Source: a virus
Virus record (IMG/VR): IMGVR_UViG_3300032284_001716
Coordinates: 35,512 to 99,511 of that record
Reading direction: 5' to 3' (one strand)
DNA: 64,000 nucleotides
A program made the translations under genes and the position numbers. This document shows, piece by piece, positions 1 through 8,430 of the stretch. The notes below the pieces were generated by a model. That model saw nothing but the letters and a program-made list of their open reading frames with translations, had not been told where the DNA came from and made no database searches. Positions within the stretch are counted from its first letter, which is position 1. Each line of letters opens with the position of its first letter.

Positions 1-2227
1 TGTCTGCAGCAAAGAACATTGCTGATGTGCCCGAGTCACCACGACGTTCTGCATCCTGATGAGCTTGGAACATCGCACGTGACTTGGCGTGACGATCCCA
101 GTTAGGATCATCAACCTCAATTGTCTTAGTCTGTGGTTTTGGCTTTACAACCTTTTCAGGAGCCGGCGTTGCGGCTGCTTTACGCGCAGCTACTTCTGCC
201 GCACCGTCACCTCTACCACTACCAATAAATTCTTGGTGTCGTAGGGCAGGTACAGTAACGTTACCCATAGCATCAAACTGTGCTGCTTCATCCTCAATTG
301 TCTTAGTCTGTGGCTTTTTAGCATCAGCAGCTTCAGCTGCTTCTTTTGCAGCTACCATCTTTGCCATTGGATTAGTTATGGCATTGGCATTTGCGGCTGC
401 TGTCATCTGCGCACCTTGCGCCATATCATCTCTATCTGCTGCTTCCCATCTTGCATTGCTACTCTGGACACCAGTAGCTGCAGCTTGAGGTCCAGCTACA
501 CTACTTCCACTTAGTCTGACTGCAGAACCCGGTGCACCATTTTGTCGCGCGTCTGCATTAGTACCACCTGGGACAATGTCTTCGACTTTTAATTTACTTA
601 AATGACCTAGGCGCTTTGCGGTATCAAGATCTGGGCGCGCCGGCGCCTCAAATCCCTTAACGACAGAATACAATCTGGCCTGGGTAGACAACTCTTCATT
701 ATTTAGATCGGCCCAAGCTTTTTTATAATGAGTCTTCATTTCCCAGGCAAATGCTTTTGACTGTTCAGCAACAGTCATCTCATTAGGCATTTTACCAAAT
801 TGTTTTCTAATTCGTTCAGAACGAGGGCCATCCCATTGAGCTATGCCATGAGCTCTTTGATTTGGATTGCTTCTTGAAGGATCCGCATGAGTATCATTTG
901 GTTTATGAAGTGCTTCACCTGATAAATTAGCGACGGCTATTCTAGCAGCGGAATCAGATAAACCTTCTGCTCTTAAAGCTGTATAAGCTTCTTGTTGATT
1001 TGCTGCTAAATTTCTATTCGGTGCGCCGACTCGTTGAGCGGTCGAACTAAGCGCTTCTAAACCAGGTCCAGCCGAACCAGCAGATGGTGTGTTTCCATAG
1101 ATATTTGTTCCCGGGGCATTATTTAATCTAGCGTTAGCACCACTTCCACTTCCTGATGGTGTGCCACCTATACCATTGCCCTGTCCGTTTCCACCTGTTC
1201 CTTGCCCACCCTGCGAACTTCCTTGACTATTTGTAGAAGCTGATACCGCTGCGGCGGATGACTGCTGGATCTGGGCTATCTCACTTTTTTTTACACTTTT
1301 TGCATCGATAGTAAGTGTTTGAACTTCAAACTTTAACTTATTAGTAGTGAATGTGAGAGTCTTACTATCAAATTTCAGATCTCCTTTCAGTTTTTTAGCA
1401 CCACCTCTGTTCTGAGCTTCCTGTATAGCTGGAGTAGAGCGTGCGCCACCGCTATTTCCACCGCCGCTAGGAGCTGGCGGTGGTATACTAGTATTAGATC
1501 CACTAGCTGCCGGTGTAGATGACTGATGATCAGTCATTGCGACTGTAGCGGCAGCTGCACCAACAGCGCCTGTCGTTATAGCTGTACGGTTTGACTTACT
1601 AGGTGTAGTTGGGCCTGGGTTGGCTCTAGGAGTCTGTGTTGGTGATGGCCCGCTACTACGACCACCCATGTTTTTAACTGCTGAAGCTATCTCTTGCAGG
1701 ATAGTTATAGATCGTGTCTGCAATTGAATCTGCTCTCTGATAAGCAGATTGTTCTCACGAGTTATACCGGTTGAAGCTTCAACACCAAACCTGGTTTCTG
1801 TAGCTTCACGCTTATAATCATTTGCTAAATTTTCATTAACTTGACTATTGCTAGAGGATTGAGAAGTAGCAGAAGTAGCTGTACGCTGCTTTTCCTTCTC
1901 AGCGTTATCATACATCTCCTTGAAAGCTTCCTTTAGAAGCTTTTTTTCATTTGATTTGCGCTTGTTCTCAGCCTTTGTATAAAGATCGTCAAAGATTTCC
2001 TTGACGTCTTTCTTGGTAAGAATGCTCCTGCGAGTTTTCTTACTCTCTTCTTTTTCAGCATTGACTTCGTCTTTTAAAGCTTTCTGCTCAGCTTCAAGCT
2101 TATCTTGATCAGCTTGCTGTGCAGCTATAGCTGCAGCAATTTGCTCCTGCGCTCGGCCAGCACCCTTGCCGCCCTCGCGCATAAGTTGAGCAAGAATCTC
2201 TTCGCCTGATTGTGCTTTGCCCGCCAT
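1..2227 (-). CDS. Tape-measure/tail-hub-like protein with tail lysozyme domain (partial, C-terminus off the left edge)
   Basis: The frame is open from the ATG at 2225-2227 to the window edge, at least 742 residues. The first 130 or so residues are charged and helical (Lys/Glu-rich, probable coiled coil). Long Ser/Gly/Gln-rich linkers follow. Around residues 415-480 is a stretch like the phage tail lysozyme family: 'NLSGEAL' with a candidate catalytic Glu near residue 437, then 'HGIAQWDGPRSERI'. That domain cuts peptidoglycan during DNA entry. The gene directly follows the gp26 frameshift extension, the place a tape-measure gene takes after tail assembly chaperones in lambda-type tails, and where T4 has hub genes 27-28-29. 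Tape measure is therefore inferred from position, length and helical start. The lysozyme call rests on the motif. A hub-associated hydrolase without a length-measuring role is the alternative. Confidence 0.6.
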   Translation of the reverse strand, partial: MAGKAQSGEEILAQLMREGGKGAGRAQEQIAAAIAAQQADQDKLEAEQKALKDEVNAEKEESKKTRRSILTKKDVKEIFDDLYTKAENKRKSNEKKLLKEAFKEMYDNAEKEKQRTATSATSQSSSNSQVNENLANDYKREATETRFGVEASTGITRENNLLIREQIQLQTRSITILQEIASAVKNMGGRSSGPSPTQTPRANPGPTTPSKSNRTAITTGAVGAAAATVAMTDHQSSTPAASGSNTSIPPPAPSGGGNSGGARSTPAIQEAQNRGGAKKLKGDLKFDSKTLTFTTNKLKFEVQTLTIDAKSVKKSEIAQIQQSSAAAVSASTNSQGSSQGGQGTGGNGQGNGIGGTPSGSGSGANARLNNAPGTNIYGNTPSAGSAGPGLEALSSTAQRVGAPNRNLAANQQEAYTALRAEGLSDSAARIAVANLSGEALHKPNDTHADPSRSNPNQRAHGIAQWDGPRSERIRKQFGKMPNEMTVAEQSKAFAWEMKTHYKKAWADLNNEELSTQARLYSVVKGFEAPARPDLDTAKRLGHLSKLKVEDIVPGGTNADARQNGAPGSAVRLSGSSVAGPQAAATGVQSSNARWEAADRDDMAQGAQMTAAANANAITNPMAKMVAAKEAAEAADAKKPQTKTIEDEAAQFDAMGNVTVPALRHQEFIGSGRGDGAAEVAARKAAATPAPEKVVKPKPQTKTIEVDDPNWDRHAKSRAMFQAHQDAERRGDSGTSAMFFAAD

Positions 2228-2230
2228 CTA

Positions 2231-2416
2231 CTAACCCATTCTTTGACGTTCTTCTTGCTCTTTGATAAAGTTAATCAACAGCTCAACGTAAATATCTCGT
2301 TCGAAGACTACTAAGTTCTCGATCTCCGATATTTGATATTTATGATGCTGAGCCAGGGAGAAGATAGTCTGATAGTAGTTGTCTAGATTGTTGTGACTCA
2401 GCGCAAGGTAAAAAAA
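2231..2416 (-). CDS. -1 frameshift extension of the gp26-like protein (gp51-position tail chaperone extension)
   Basis: This frame is -1 relative to gp26 and has no usable start codon. A TGA lies immediately upstream of the slippery T7 run, so the frame opens exactly there and runs 59 codons past it to TAG TAG at 2228-2233. Frameshifting would give a protein of about 292 residues: gp26 residues 1-233 followed by 'YLALSHNNLDNYYQTIF' and on to 'EQEERQRMG'. The extension is predicted helical and acidic. In T4, gene 51 follows gene 26 here. In lambda (G/GT) and P2 (E/E') a similar -1 extension of a tail chaperone precedes the tape measure. The protein's role as a tail assembly chaperone extension is inferred by analogy. 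Confidence 0.7.
   Translation of the reverse strand, partial: FFYLALSHNNLDNYYQTIFSLAQHHKYQISEIENLVVFERDIYVELLINFIKEQEERQRMG
2347..2416 (-). promoter_or_regulatory. Programmed -1 ribosomal frameshift signal
   Basis: On the minus strand, gp26 codons read GAT TTT TTT ACC, giving an in-phase slippery heptamer T TTT TTT at 2416-2410. Seven bases later a 9-bp stem can form between GCTGAGTCA (2402-2394) and TGGCTCAGC (2355-2347), with one G-U pair and a 38-nt loop. The spacer of 7 nt is typical of stimulatory structures. The gp26 stop codon (2398-2400) is inside the stem. Confidence 0.75.
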
Positions 2417-3111
2417 TCAGATAACGTTGTAAGTTCGATCGTCTTATCCGCCCCTGTTGCATTCTTGTACTCTAACTTATAGTACAGCGAAGGGAGGTTC
2501 GACATAAACTCACGTACAAGTTCGAAGCTCTTGATGTCCATAAGTTCTAGGAACTCAAGAAGGTCGTCCTCACTAAAGTCCCTGCCCTCATATACATTAT
2601 CTACATCATAGATCTGGCCGATACAACGAACGACAAGACGATAGAATGTCTCATCACCCTCTGATTTGAGGAAGACTTTATCATCGTAGATATAAGCCGG
2701 CGGATATTGCATAACCAAACCAGACTTATCGGTGATTGCAATCTTTGTATCCTGCTTATCGGGATACTTAATTTCGACCTTCTTCAGGTCGACCTCAAAG
2801 TCATATACCTGCTGATCTTCAATGTCACGATATGATACCTTAATTTGATCGCCAATCGAGAAACCACGAAGACGAACAAACAAATACTCGAGGGCAAACA
2901 GTGGAATCTTATCGATGTTGAACGTTGGGTCCATGCTGCAATTGTTGACGACCTGCTTTATAGCAGTCAGCATATCAGTTTGATCCTCACTCACTTTAGC
3001 CATAAGTAGAAGCTTCTCTTCCTTCACTAACATTGGTCTAAACATATAAGACTTACTGTCAGGTGGGATGCTGATAGAGATCGTAGGATACGAAATTTTA
3101 GGTAGTGCCAT
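2398..3111 (-). CDS. 26: gp26-like T4 baseplate hub assembly protein / tail chaperone
   Basis: 237 residues, slightly longer than T4 gp26 (208). The N-terminal half matches the T4 baseplate-hub family pattern: an early beta segment, 'RPMLVKEEKLLLMAK', an 'AIKQVVNNC' helix, then 'LFALEYLFVRLRGFSIG'. In T4 gp26 is needed to assemble the central baseplate hub. The ORF ends 'SDFFTLR', and the codons for the two Phe are the slippery site for a -1 shift into a 59-codon extension, so two products are expected. It lies between the gp54-like gene and the lysozyme-bearing tape-measure-like gene. Starting ATG at 3109-3111 is 19 nt after the previous stop. Confidence 0.8.
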   Translation of the reverse strand: MALPKISYPTISISIPPDSKSYMFRPMLVKEEKLLLMAKVSEDQTDMLTAIKQVVNNCSMDPTFNIDKIPLFALEYLFVRLRGFSIGDQIKVSYRDIEDQQVYDFEVDLKKVEIKYPDKQDTKIAITDKSGLVMQYPPAYIYDDKVFLKSEGDETFYRLVVRCIGQIYDVDNVYEGRDFSEDDLLEFLELMDIKSFELVREFMSNLPSLYYKLEYKNATGADKTIELTTLSDFFTLR

Positions 3112-3130
3112 TTTATACTCCAGTTGTTAA

Positions 3131-3877
3131 TTATGCAGTCATCGATGATTGCGGTGCTCTTAAGACCGCGCTATTATTAGGTTGATTAAGCGGCGAAGAT
3201 TGAAAAGATTGAATTGGCGCATTTAGATCTAATGTTGTACCAAAGTCATCCAGTGACCACTCGGTAAAGCTAAACTTAGCTGTTACTTTTAACAAACCAT
3301 TTTGCTGTTCCCATGAAACAGGAATATCATTAAGCGCAATCGGGAAAGCCCTATATAAGTTATAAGTGATAGAAGGTAGTCCAGCTGTGTCATATACAAC
3401 TATCTGAATATTTCCAGCATAGTTATCTTTATATTCAGTAGTATAAAACTTTCTGCCATCTAACTGTGCTATTCCGCCTGTTCGTGCGTAACCAGGTGGT
3501 GTAGCCCCGTTTGTCGTAAAGATATAGTTCAGCCATGTATATAAGAAAGCGTGAGTCATTCCAAATCGATCACAGATAAATGTCAAATCTACATCTGTAA
3601 AGTTGCTACTAAATGGCATCTTCTCTTGAACACCAACACCATATCTAGCACTATCAACGGTTCTTAGAGCTACACCAGGTAGACTAGCACTTACACAACG
3701 ATACTGTAGATCATCCAGGATCTTTGACGTTGGAACTGGGCCATTAACTAGTGTTGTAACTGCTGTACCATTCATTGCTGAATTGACGCCAAATGAAATT
3801 TGTACAGCGTACTTATTAGTCTGGAGGATGCCTCGTTGGCCGATTCTACCTCTAAATTCTTCGATATTAAATGCCAT
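3131..3877 (-). CDS. 54: gp54-like baseplate tail-tube initiator (tail-tube fold paralogue)
   Basis: 248 residues with the layout of a T4 tube-type protein: 'RCVSASLPGVAL' then 'YGVGVQEKMPF', a helix 'HAFLYTWLNYI', a beta stretch 'NIQIVVYDTAG' and a late 'FPIALNDIPVSWEQ' strand before 'KVTAKFSFTEW'. The same order is seen in the gp19 tube protein of this phage (60873-61469) and in T4 gp54, which starts tube polymerisation on the baseplate. The last 35 residues are low-complexity (Pro/Ser/Gln/Asn). The ATG overlaps the stop of the upstream 228-residue gene by one base. Another tube-like hub component is possible. Confidence 0.55.
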   Translation of the reverse strand: MAFNIEEFRGRIGQRGILQTNKYAVQISFGVNSAMNGTAVTTLVNGPVPTSKILDDLQYRCVSASLPGVALRTVDSARYGVGVQEKMPFSSNFTDVDLTFICDRFGMTHAFLYTWLNYIFTTNGATPPGYARTGGIAQLDGRKFYTTEYKDNYAGNIQIVVYDTAGLPSITYNLYRAFPIALNDIPVSWEQQNGLLKVTAKFSFTEWSLDDFGTTLDLNAPIQSFQSSPLNQPNNSAVLRAPQSSMTA

Positions 3878-4563
3878 TAGATCCTCGTAAGTGATTCTTT
3901 CCAGACGTCTGATTTGCGTTTTCCTTGGAACCTATCGATAGGTAGCATCAAAGCAACATCCCATTCGTCTGGAGCTATATAAAGAAACGGCGACCTAACA
4001 TGATCAATAAGGTATCTCTTCACACAAGGTTTAAACGGACCAAACTTAGAAGCACCTTGTAGGATTCTATACGAGATTTTAAGTTGTGTCTTCTCATCGT
4101 AAGTATCCTCAATGGCTATTGCCTTTGATACAAACTTACCAGTAGCTACCTCAGTATATTTTCCAGGCGATACTTCCTTATAGCCTTCTTTTATCTTAGT
4201 CCTTTTATTTATAGTGCTGTAGAGAGCATCCATCAATTTAGCTCTCATCACAGGAGGTAGATAGTGCATATTGATACCAAGAAATCCATCTGAGTAGATC
4301 TCGATTGGGAATATCAACGGGTACATATCATAGTATGGAAGGACTTCCTTCAGCTTTGGATCGTACTGGAAGGTGTACATCTTGCCAATAGAATCTTCGT
4401 CAATCTTTCCCTTACGGTTGACAATTGCAGCCTTATTGATGATATTACCGGGCTTTACAGAACGGATAGATAAAGCCTTCTCACGAAACCAGTCTACAGA
4501 CTTTTTCGGATCTAAGCCGGCGGCTTTACCTTTATTCAGGATGTTTTGAAATGTTGTCGCCAT
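3877..4563 (-). CDS. Conserved T4-type virion protein next to gp4; possible gp2 DNA-end protector
   Basis: 228 residues. The core contains 'YDPKLKEVLPYYDMYPLIF' and 'GFLGINMHYLPPVMRA', then 'ISYRILQGASKFGPFKPCVK' and a late 'EWDVALMLPIDRF' segment. I recognise this as a protein type conserved in aquatic T4-like phages but cannot assign it firmly. In T4, gene 2 (protein protecting packaged DNA ends) sits beside gene 4, and here the gene sits directly behind gp4 with a one-base overlap, so gp2 is a candidate by position. The N-terminal 40 residues are basic, which would fit DNA contact. Confidence is for a real head/tail completion gene, less for gp2 itself. Confidence 0.5.
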   Translation of the reverse strand: MATTFQNILNKGKAAGLDPKKSVDWFREKALSIRSVKPGNIINKAAIVNRKGKIDEDSIGKMYTFQYDPKLKEVLPYYDMYPLIFPIEIYSDGFLGINMHYLPPVMRAKLMDALYSTINKRTKIKEGYKEVSPGKYTEVATGKFVSKAIAIEDTYDEKTQLKISYRILQGASKFGPFKPCVKRYLIDHVRSPFLYIAPDEWDVALMLPIDRFQGKRKSDVWKESLTRI

Positions 4564-5012
4564 TAGAAGGTCAACCCTAACTCTTTCTCGGTTATAATGA
4601 TAAACTCGTATCCACGATCTTTGCAGTATTCACGTGCGGCTTTCCACTTTGCATCATTTACACCCCACGTCATAACCTCGTTAATATACCTGCGGTTCTT
4701 AGAACCACCCTTCTGGACAGTCGGAGGTTTTGTCTGAGCTAATGGCTTAACCTCTACGATCGCCGTCTTTATCTTTCCATCAGCTGTACGCATGTTTACC
4801 GTAAAGTCAGTGAAATATCTATGATACCTACCGTCAATCGGCGAACGGTATGGAATGATAGTTTCTTCACTCTGCCACCAAATCACATTAGGATCACCGT
4901 CAAAACGGTTCATCACGATGAGTTCCCACCTTGAGCGATACACAATATTTGTAGGATCACCCTTGTACTTCTGAGGATTTTTAGGCTTAAAGTAACCCTT
5001 ATATGTAGCCAT
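4563..5012 (-). CDS. 4: gp4 head completion protein
   Basis: 149 residues, close to T4 gp4 (150). It shows the family signature: 'FKPKNPQKYKGDPTNIVYRS' at the start, 'RWELIVMNRFD', 'IWWQSEETIIPYRSPIDG', 'RYFTDF' and 'IVEVKP'. The D...ExK arrangement resembles the TnsA-like nuclease fold, although T4 gp4 is known for completing filled heads before tail joining. It is the first gene of the leftward unit, with a late promoter motif on the minus strand about 34 nt upstream of the ATG. It overlaps the next gene by one base. Confidence 0.85.
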   Translation of the reverse strand: MATYKGYFKPKNPQKYKGDPTNIVYRSRWELIVMNRFDGDPNVIWWQSEETIIPYRSPIDGRYHRYFTDFTVNMRTADGKIKTAIVEVKPLAQTKPPTVQKGGSKNRRYINEVMTWGVNDAKWKAAREYCKDRGYEFIIITEKELGLTF

Positions 5013-5028
5013 GGGCTCCTACAAAAAC

Positions 5029-5036
5029 GATAAATA
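5029..5036 (+). promoter_or_regulatory. T4-type late promoter (GATAAATA), rightward
   Basis: GATAAATA differs from the T4 late -10 consensus TATAAATA at one base. It lies 27 nt before the ATG of the 315-residue tube cap gene, in the 50-nt gap between divergent units. Confidence 0.55.
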
Positions 5037-5045
5037 ACTTAAAGG

Positions 5046-5053
5046 TATTTATA
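5046..5053 (-). promoter_or_regulatory. T4-type late promoter (TATAAATA), leftward
   Basis: The minus strand reads TATAAATA, a perfect late promoter core, 34 nt upstream of the gp4 start. It lies to the right of the rightward promoter, so each transcript crosses the other promoter. Confidence 0.65.
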
Positions 5054-5062
5054 GGGATTCTA

Positions 5063-6010
5063 ATGGTAGATACAACAGTTAATATACAAGCAAGCTTACC
5101 ATCGAGCGTTAGTAGTATTGCAGCGGCTACAGACCCAAGTCAAGGTAATTTACAGCTTCAGAACAGCGTATCTAACGGTGTAATGCCGGTATCACAATCG
5201 ATATGTTTTCCTCAAGGTTTAGAAGCCCAAGACTTCTGGATGTCATTTAGCTTCTATCAATACCAACGCCCGACATTTTCTAATAATCCCGTTCTTAAAG
5301 ATGCTGGCACGATTAGGCTTCCATTAGCCAACGGCTTAGTTGACTCTCAGGGTGTTTCTTATTCTGTAAAACCATTGGATCCTGGCCTTGGTGCTGCTTT
5401 GAATGAAGTATCTGGTGGTAGAGGCGGTTCTAATCCAATGGATGCTATAAGTAATGCGGCAGAGAGCGGCATCCGTGGCGCGCTGGGCGGCGGCGCACAA
5501 AAGATTGCAGCAGCAGCATTAGGTCAAAATGCACCTCAAGCTTTACTTGGATTAGCAGGTGTAACACAAAACCCATGGCTAACTGTTATGTTTGATGCTC
5601 CTCAGTATAAAAAACATGCGTTATCTTGGACACTACTTCCATCTAATGAAACGGAATCACTTGCTATTGCCCAGATGATTACGACATTTAAGTTTAACAT
5701 GCTTCCTGATTCATCTGGCGCGCTTGGTGGTTCGCTATTGACGTATCCTAATATTGTTCAAGTTACTGTTAATAATGCTCAGGGAGCATTTTGGAACTAT
5801 ATCTTTAAACCAGCGGTCATCGAGACATTTTCAGTTAACTATGCGCCTACTGGACAGCCATCAATGTTTGGAAAAACTAAAGCCCCCACTGCAGTACAGC
5901 TTTCCTTGAATCTTCAAGAAATTGAGTTCTTCCTACAGAGGGATTATGGTGCTCCAAATAGTGCTGGTAACTCCAACCTCGATGCGCTCGAAAAATGGTT
6001 TAATAGCTAA
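5063..6010 (+). CDS. 48: gp48-like baseplate tail-tube cap protein
   Basis: 315 residues. The central part is Gly/Ala-rich. The C-terminal half holds a tube-like segment 'WLTVMFDAPQYKKHALSWTL', then 'LPSNETESLAIAQMI' and 'SLLTYPNIVQV', and ends with 'FKPAVIETFSVNYAPTGQPS'. This sandwich-helix-sandwich order is that of the T4 gp48 tube cap, which sits on the hub under the first gp54 and gp19 rings. It is the first gene of the rightward baseplate operon, followed by gp53 with overlapping stop and start. Distinction from gp54 rests on the separate gp54-like gene at 3131-3877. Confidence 0.65.
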   Translation: MVDTTVNIQASLPSSVSSIAAATDPSQGNLQLQNSVSNGVMPVSQSICFPQGLEAQDFWMSFSFYQYQRPTFSNNPVLKDAGTIRLPLANGLVDSQGVSYSVKPLDPGLGAALNEVSGGRGGSNPMDAISNAAESGIRGALGGGAQKIAAAALGQNAPQALLGLAGVTQNPWLTVMFDAPQYKKHALSWTLLPSNETESLAIAQMITTFKFNMLPDSSGALGGSLLTYPNIVQVTVNNAQGAFWNYIFKPAVIETFSVNYAPTGQPSMFGKTKAPTAVQLSLNLQEIEFFLQRDYGAPNSAGNSNLDALEKWFNS

Positions 6011-6891
6011 TGTCAGAATCATACTTTAAGAATTTTAATATAGTATCTTATGGGGGCGCTTACGCGGTTGATATAACAGAGCGCGTTGTTGAGCTGAAGA
6101 ATACATTAAAGAATCCATATATTTTCTATCCTATGAACATCGTTCAGGGTGTTAGACCAGATCAACTAGCATATGCTAATTATGAAGATCCATATACTAG
6201 CTGGATCATGTATATCACTAACGATGTACTAGATCCATATTTCGAATGGTATCTAACAGACTATCAGATGACTCAGTTCATCAAGGATAAGTACGGTAAC
6301 ATGCAGCGTGCAATGGATAGAGTTGCCTACTATCGAAATGACTATAGCGATAAAAACAGTATTGGTGTAGCCGCATTTAATGCTCTAACACCAGGTCAGA
6401 TGCAGTATTGGGAACCGGTATATGGTGTTGGTTCTTATGTTATTGAGTTTCGTAGAAAGGCATTAGAACTAAAGGCATCAACCAATTTTATTCTTAGCGT
6501 TGGATATACCGGTAATGCCGCTGGATTTGTTAGGGATGAAGTCTTAAATATTAAGTACTCAAGAACTACAACTGGAACGGCTCAGTTCATTCAGGCCAAC
6601 TCTACAAACATGTTGATTCAGCATATTGATGGTGATGCATTTCCACATGACGATGTGGTTATTACTGCGAACAGCTATATATATGGTGTAGAAAGCTCAT
6701 CAAATGTTAATATTACAAGCTGCGAGTTCATCTCAAATAACATTCCAGCTGATGTCTATGCATATTGGGCCCCAGTCTACTATTATGACATAGAGATTGA
6801 GAAGAATGAAGGCAATAAGACGATTCGCCTTTTACAAGCACAGTATGTTCCCGATTTTCTAAGAAACTTCAAAACACTATTGAGTCAATAA
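6010..6891 (+). CDS. 53: gp53 baseplate wedge protein
   Basis: 293 residues. The N-terminal half carries the gp53 signature: 'YIFYPMNIVQGVRPDQLAYA', then 'YEDPYTSWIMYITNDVLDPY' and 'FEWYLTDYQM'. T4 gp53 (196 residues) joins wedges to each other and to the hub. The extra 100 residues here follow the core and include a beta-rich segment ('AQFIQANSTNMLIQHIDGD') and a Tyr-rich part before the final 'ALEKNEGNKTIRLL'-type helix-strand end ('IEKNEGNKTIRLL'). ATG overlaps the preceding stop by one base (TAATG). Confidence 0.75.
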   Translation: MSESYFKNFNIVSYGGAYAVDITERVVELKNTLKNPYIFYPMNIVQGVRPDQLAYANYEDPYTSWIMYITNDVLDPYFEWYLTDYQMTQFIKDKYGNMQRAMDRVAYYRNDYSDKNSIGVAAFNALTPGQMQYWEPVYGVGSYVIEFRRKALELKASTNFILSVGYTGNAAGFVRDEVLNIKYSRTTTGTAQFIQANSTNMLIQHIDGDAFPHDDVVITANSYIYGVESSSNVNITSCEFISNNIPADVYAYWAPVYYYDIEIEKNEGNKTIRLLQAQYVPDFLRNFKTLLSQ

Positions 6892-6892
6892 A

Positions 6893-8119
6893 ATGGCAGG
6901 TTTTAATCCAGGTGACGTCTTTATAGATGCGGTATCAGTGACATCACCTCGCGGTGGTAGCAGGAATCTAGCTCGTCAGTTCCTATCGGCCGATGTCACT
7001 GAAACTATATTCACGCCTGGCTGTTTAGTACAGATTAGAGTTATCGACTTTGACGACTATCTAGGCACATTTGGTAAGCTTACAGGTGACGAGACTGTCA
7101 CTTTTACTTTCCGTAAGCCTAATGGAGGATCGGCAACCTATAATCTACATCTAAACTCGGTTAAAGAAGTTGAGGATTCCGGTTCAACAAAGTCTAAAAC
7201 CTACGTGCTTGATTGTATATCTGAAGAAGTTTTTTATGGTCAGGCAAAGCATGTCCAGAAGGGATATAATACTACTATTGATGGAATAGTCCAAGATGTG
7301 TTTGGTGAGCTAGGAAGTAAGTCACGTATTAATGCTGAGCCTACAAAAGGCAAGCGTAATATTAAACTAGCCAATCAACCGGTCTTTCATGCTATCGAGA
7401 TGCTAAGAAAAGAAGCTGTGTCCGAAAAGAATAAATCATCTAACTTTATGTTCTGGCAGACACACAGTGGATTTAACTTCAAGAGCATTGAGGAGATGAT
7501 GAGTGGTGGTGATGTTAAGACTTTTAGAAGAGATAATACGGTTGGGCATAATCAAAATAGTAATTTTGACGTAAATGCTATTGCGTTTAAGGTGCTGCAC
7601 TCTATGGATGCTATTAATCGTATTCATTCAGGAGCTATGAATCAAAGAGTGGCTACTTTTAATACCCATACAAATACGTTTACCTGGAAGGATATTAAAC
7701 CGAAGGGTAGCGACCTAAATTCTTTAGGTCAAGGTATTATTATGACAGCTAATTTTATTAATGCTTTTTCTAGTGGCATGAGGGCTGTAATGAGAATGGT
7801 CAATCACAACGATGATGTTAATATTGATAAGTCACATGTGCCGGAGACGATCCCACATAAGATGATGGACCTTGCAAGAATGCAAGAGCAGACTATGCAT
7901 ATGACAGTCATGGGTGATACAGTTCTTGAAGCCGGGAAGACTATTAATAATCAATTTCCAAAGATTACATCAGAGCCAAATAACAAAGATCCAGATGCGC
8001 AAGCAAGTGGAAGATGGATCATATCAAAAGTTAAACATGAAATTAGGGGTCCTGATGCAAGACCTAGATGGGTTTCACATCTAGAGTGTCTAAAGGGCGC
8101 ATATGAGGAGAGTGTCTAA
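6893..8119 (+). CDS. 27: gp27-like baseplate hub protein
   Basis: 408 residues. The first 200 follow the phage hub (gp27/gpD/VgrG-type) pattern: 'LSADVTETIFTPGCLVQIRV', a beta segment with 'GDETVTFTF', 'KTYVLDCISEE', and a helical 'PVFHAIEMLRKEAV' followed by 'NFMFWQTHSGFNFKSIEEMM', where hub proteins read out a second barrel. The C-terminal part ends in 'GRWIISKVKHEI', also typical. The trimer would form the conduit around the spike. The next gene encodes the gp5-like OB domain, the known binding partner of gp27, which supports the call. Confidence 0.65.
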   Translation: MAGFNPGDVFIDAVSVTSPRGGSRNLARQFLSADVTETIFTPGCLVQIRVIDFDDYLGTFGKLTGDETVTFTFRKPNGGSATYNLHLNSVKEVEDSGSTKSKTYVLDCISEEVFYGQAKHVQKGYNTTIDGIVQDVFGELGSKSRINAEPTKGKRNIKLANQPVFHAIEMLRKEAVSEKNKSSNFMFWQTHSGFNFKSIEEMMSGGDVKTFRRDNTVGHNQNSNFDVNAIAFKVLHSMDAINRIHSGAMNQRVATFNTHTNTFTWKDIKPKGSDLNSLGQGIIMTANFINAFSSGMRAVMRMVNHNDDVNIDKSHVPETIPHKMMDLARMQEQTMHMTVMGDTVLEAGKTINNQFPKITSEPNNKDPDAQASGRWIISKVKHEIRGPDARPRWVSHLECLKGAYEESV

Positions 8120-8430
8120 TGACTAAACAATCAAAAGGTATGCATTTCTTCGTTGCGGATGTTCGTAATATCGAGGATCCAAATGAAGGTGGTAAGATTC
8201 AAATTTGTGTGCACGGGCATCATAACATTGGGCCAAAACCTATTCCCGATAAAGATCTTCCATGGGCACATTGCATTATGAACAATAGTCCATCAATTAA
8301 TGGTATTGGTGAATCAGTTGGCTATATTGCACAAAGCACTGTTGTGGGATTCTGGTTAGATGGCGATAGAAAACAGATTCCATATATCATCGGTAGTGTG
8401 CACCGTGGCGCACAACCAAAGGGCAAGTAA
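8119..8430 (+). CDS. 5: gp5-like OB-fold hub protein (stand-alone, no lysozyme)
   Basis: 103 residues matching only the N-terminal OB domain of T4 gp5: 'HFFVADVRNIEDPNEGGKIQ', 'VHGHHN', 'DLPWAHCIMNNSPSINGIGE' and 'VVGFWLDGDRKQIPYIIGSV'. In T4 this domain docks on gp27 and is fused to a lysozyme and a beta-helix. Here the protein stops after the OB fold. The beta-helix-like part is on a separate gene (10151-10873), and a lysozyme motif is instead on the tape-measure-like gene. ATG overlaps the gp27 stop (TAATG). Confidence 0.75.
   Translation: MTKQSKGMHFFVADVRNIEDPNEGGKIQICVHGHHNIGPKPIPDKDLPWAHCIMNNSPSINGIGESVGYIAQSTVVGFWLDGDRKQIPYIIGSVHRGAQPKGK

Noticed and set aside
4206-4213. TATAAATA on the minus strand inside the possible gp2 gene
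   Set aside because: More than 300 nt from the next start and within coding sequence; probably chance in AT-rich DNA.
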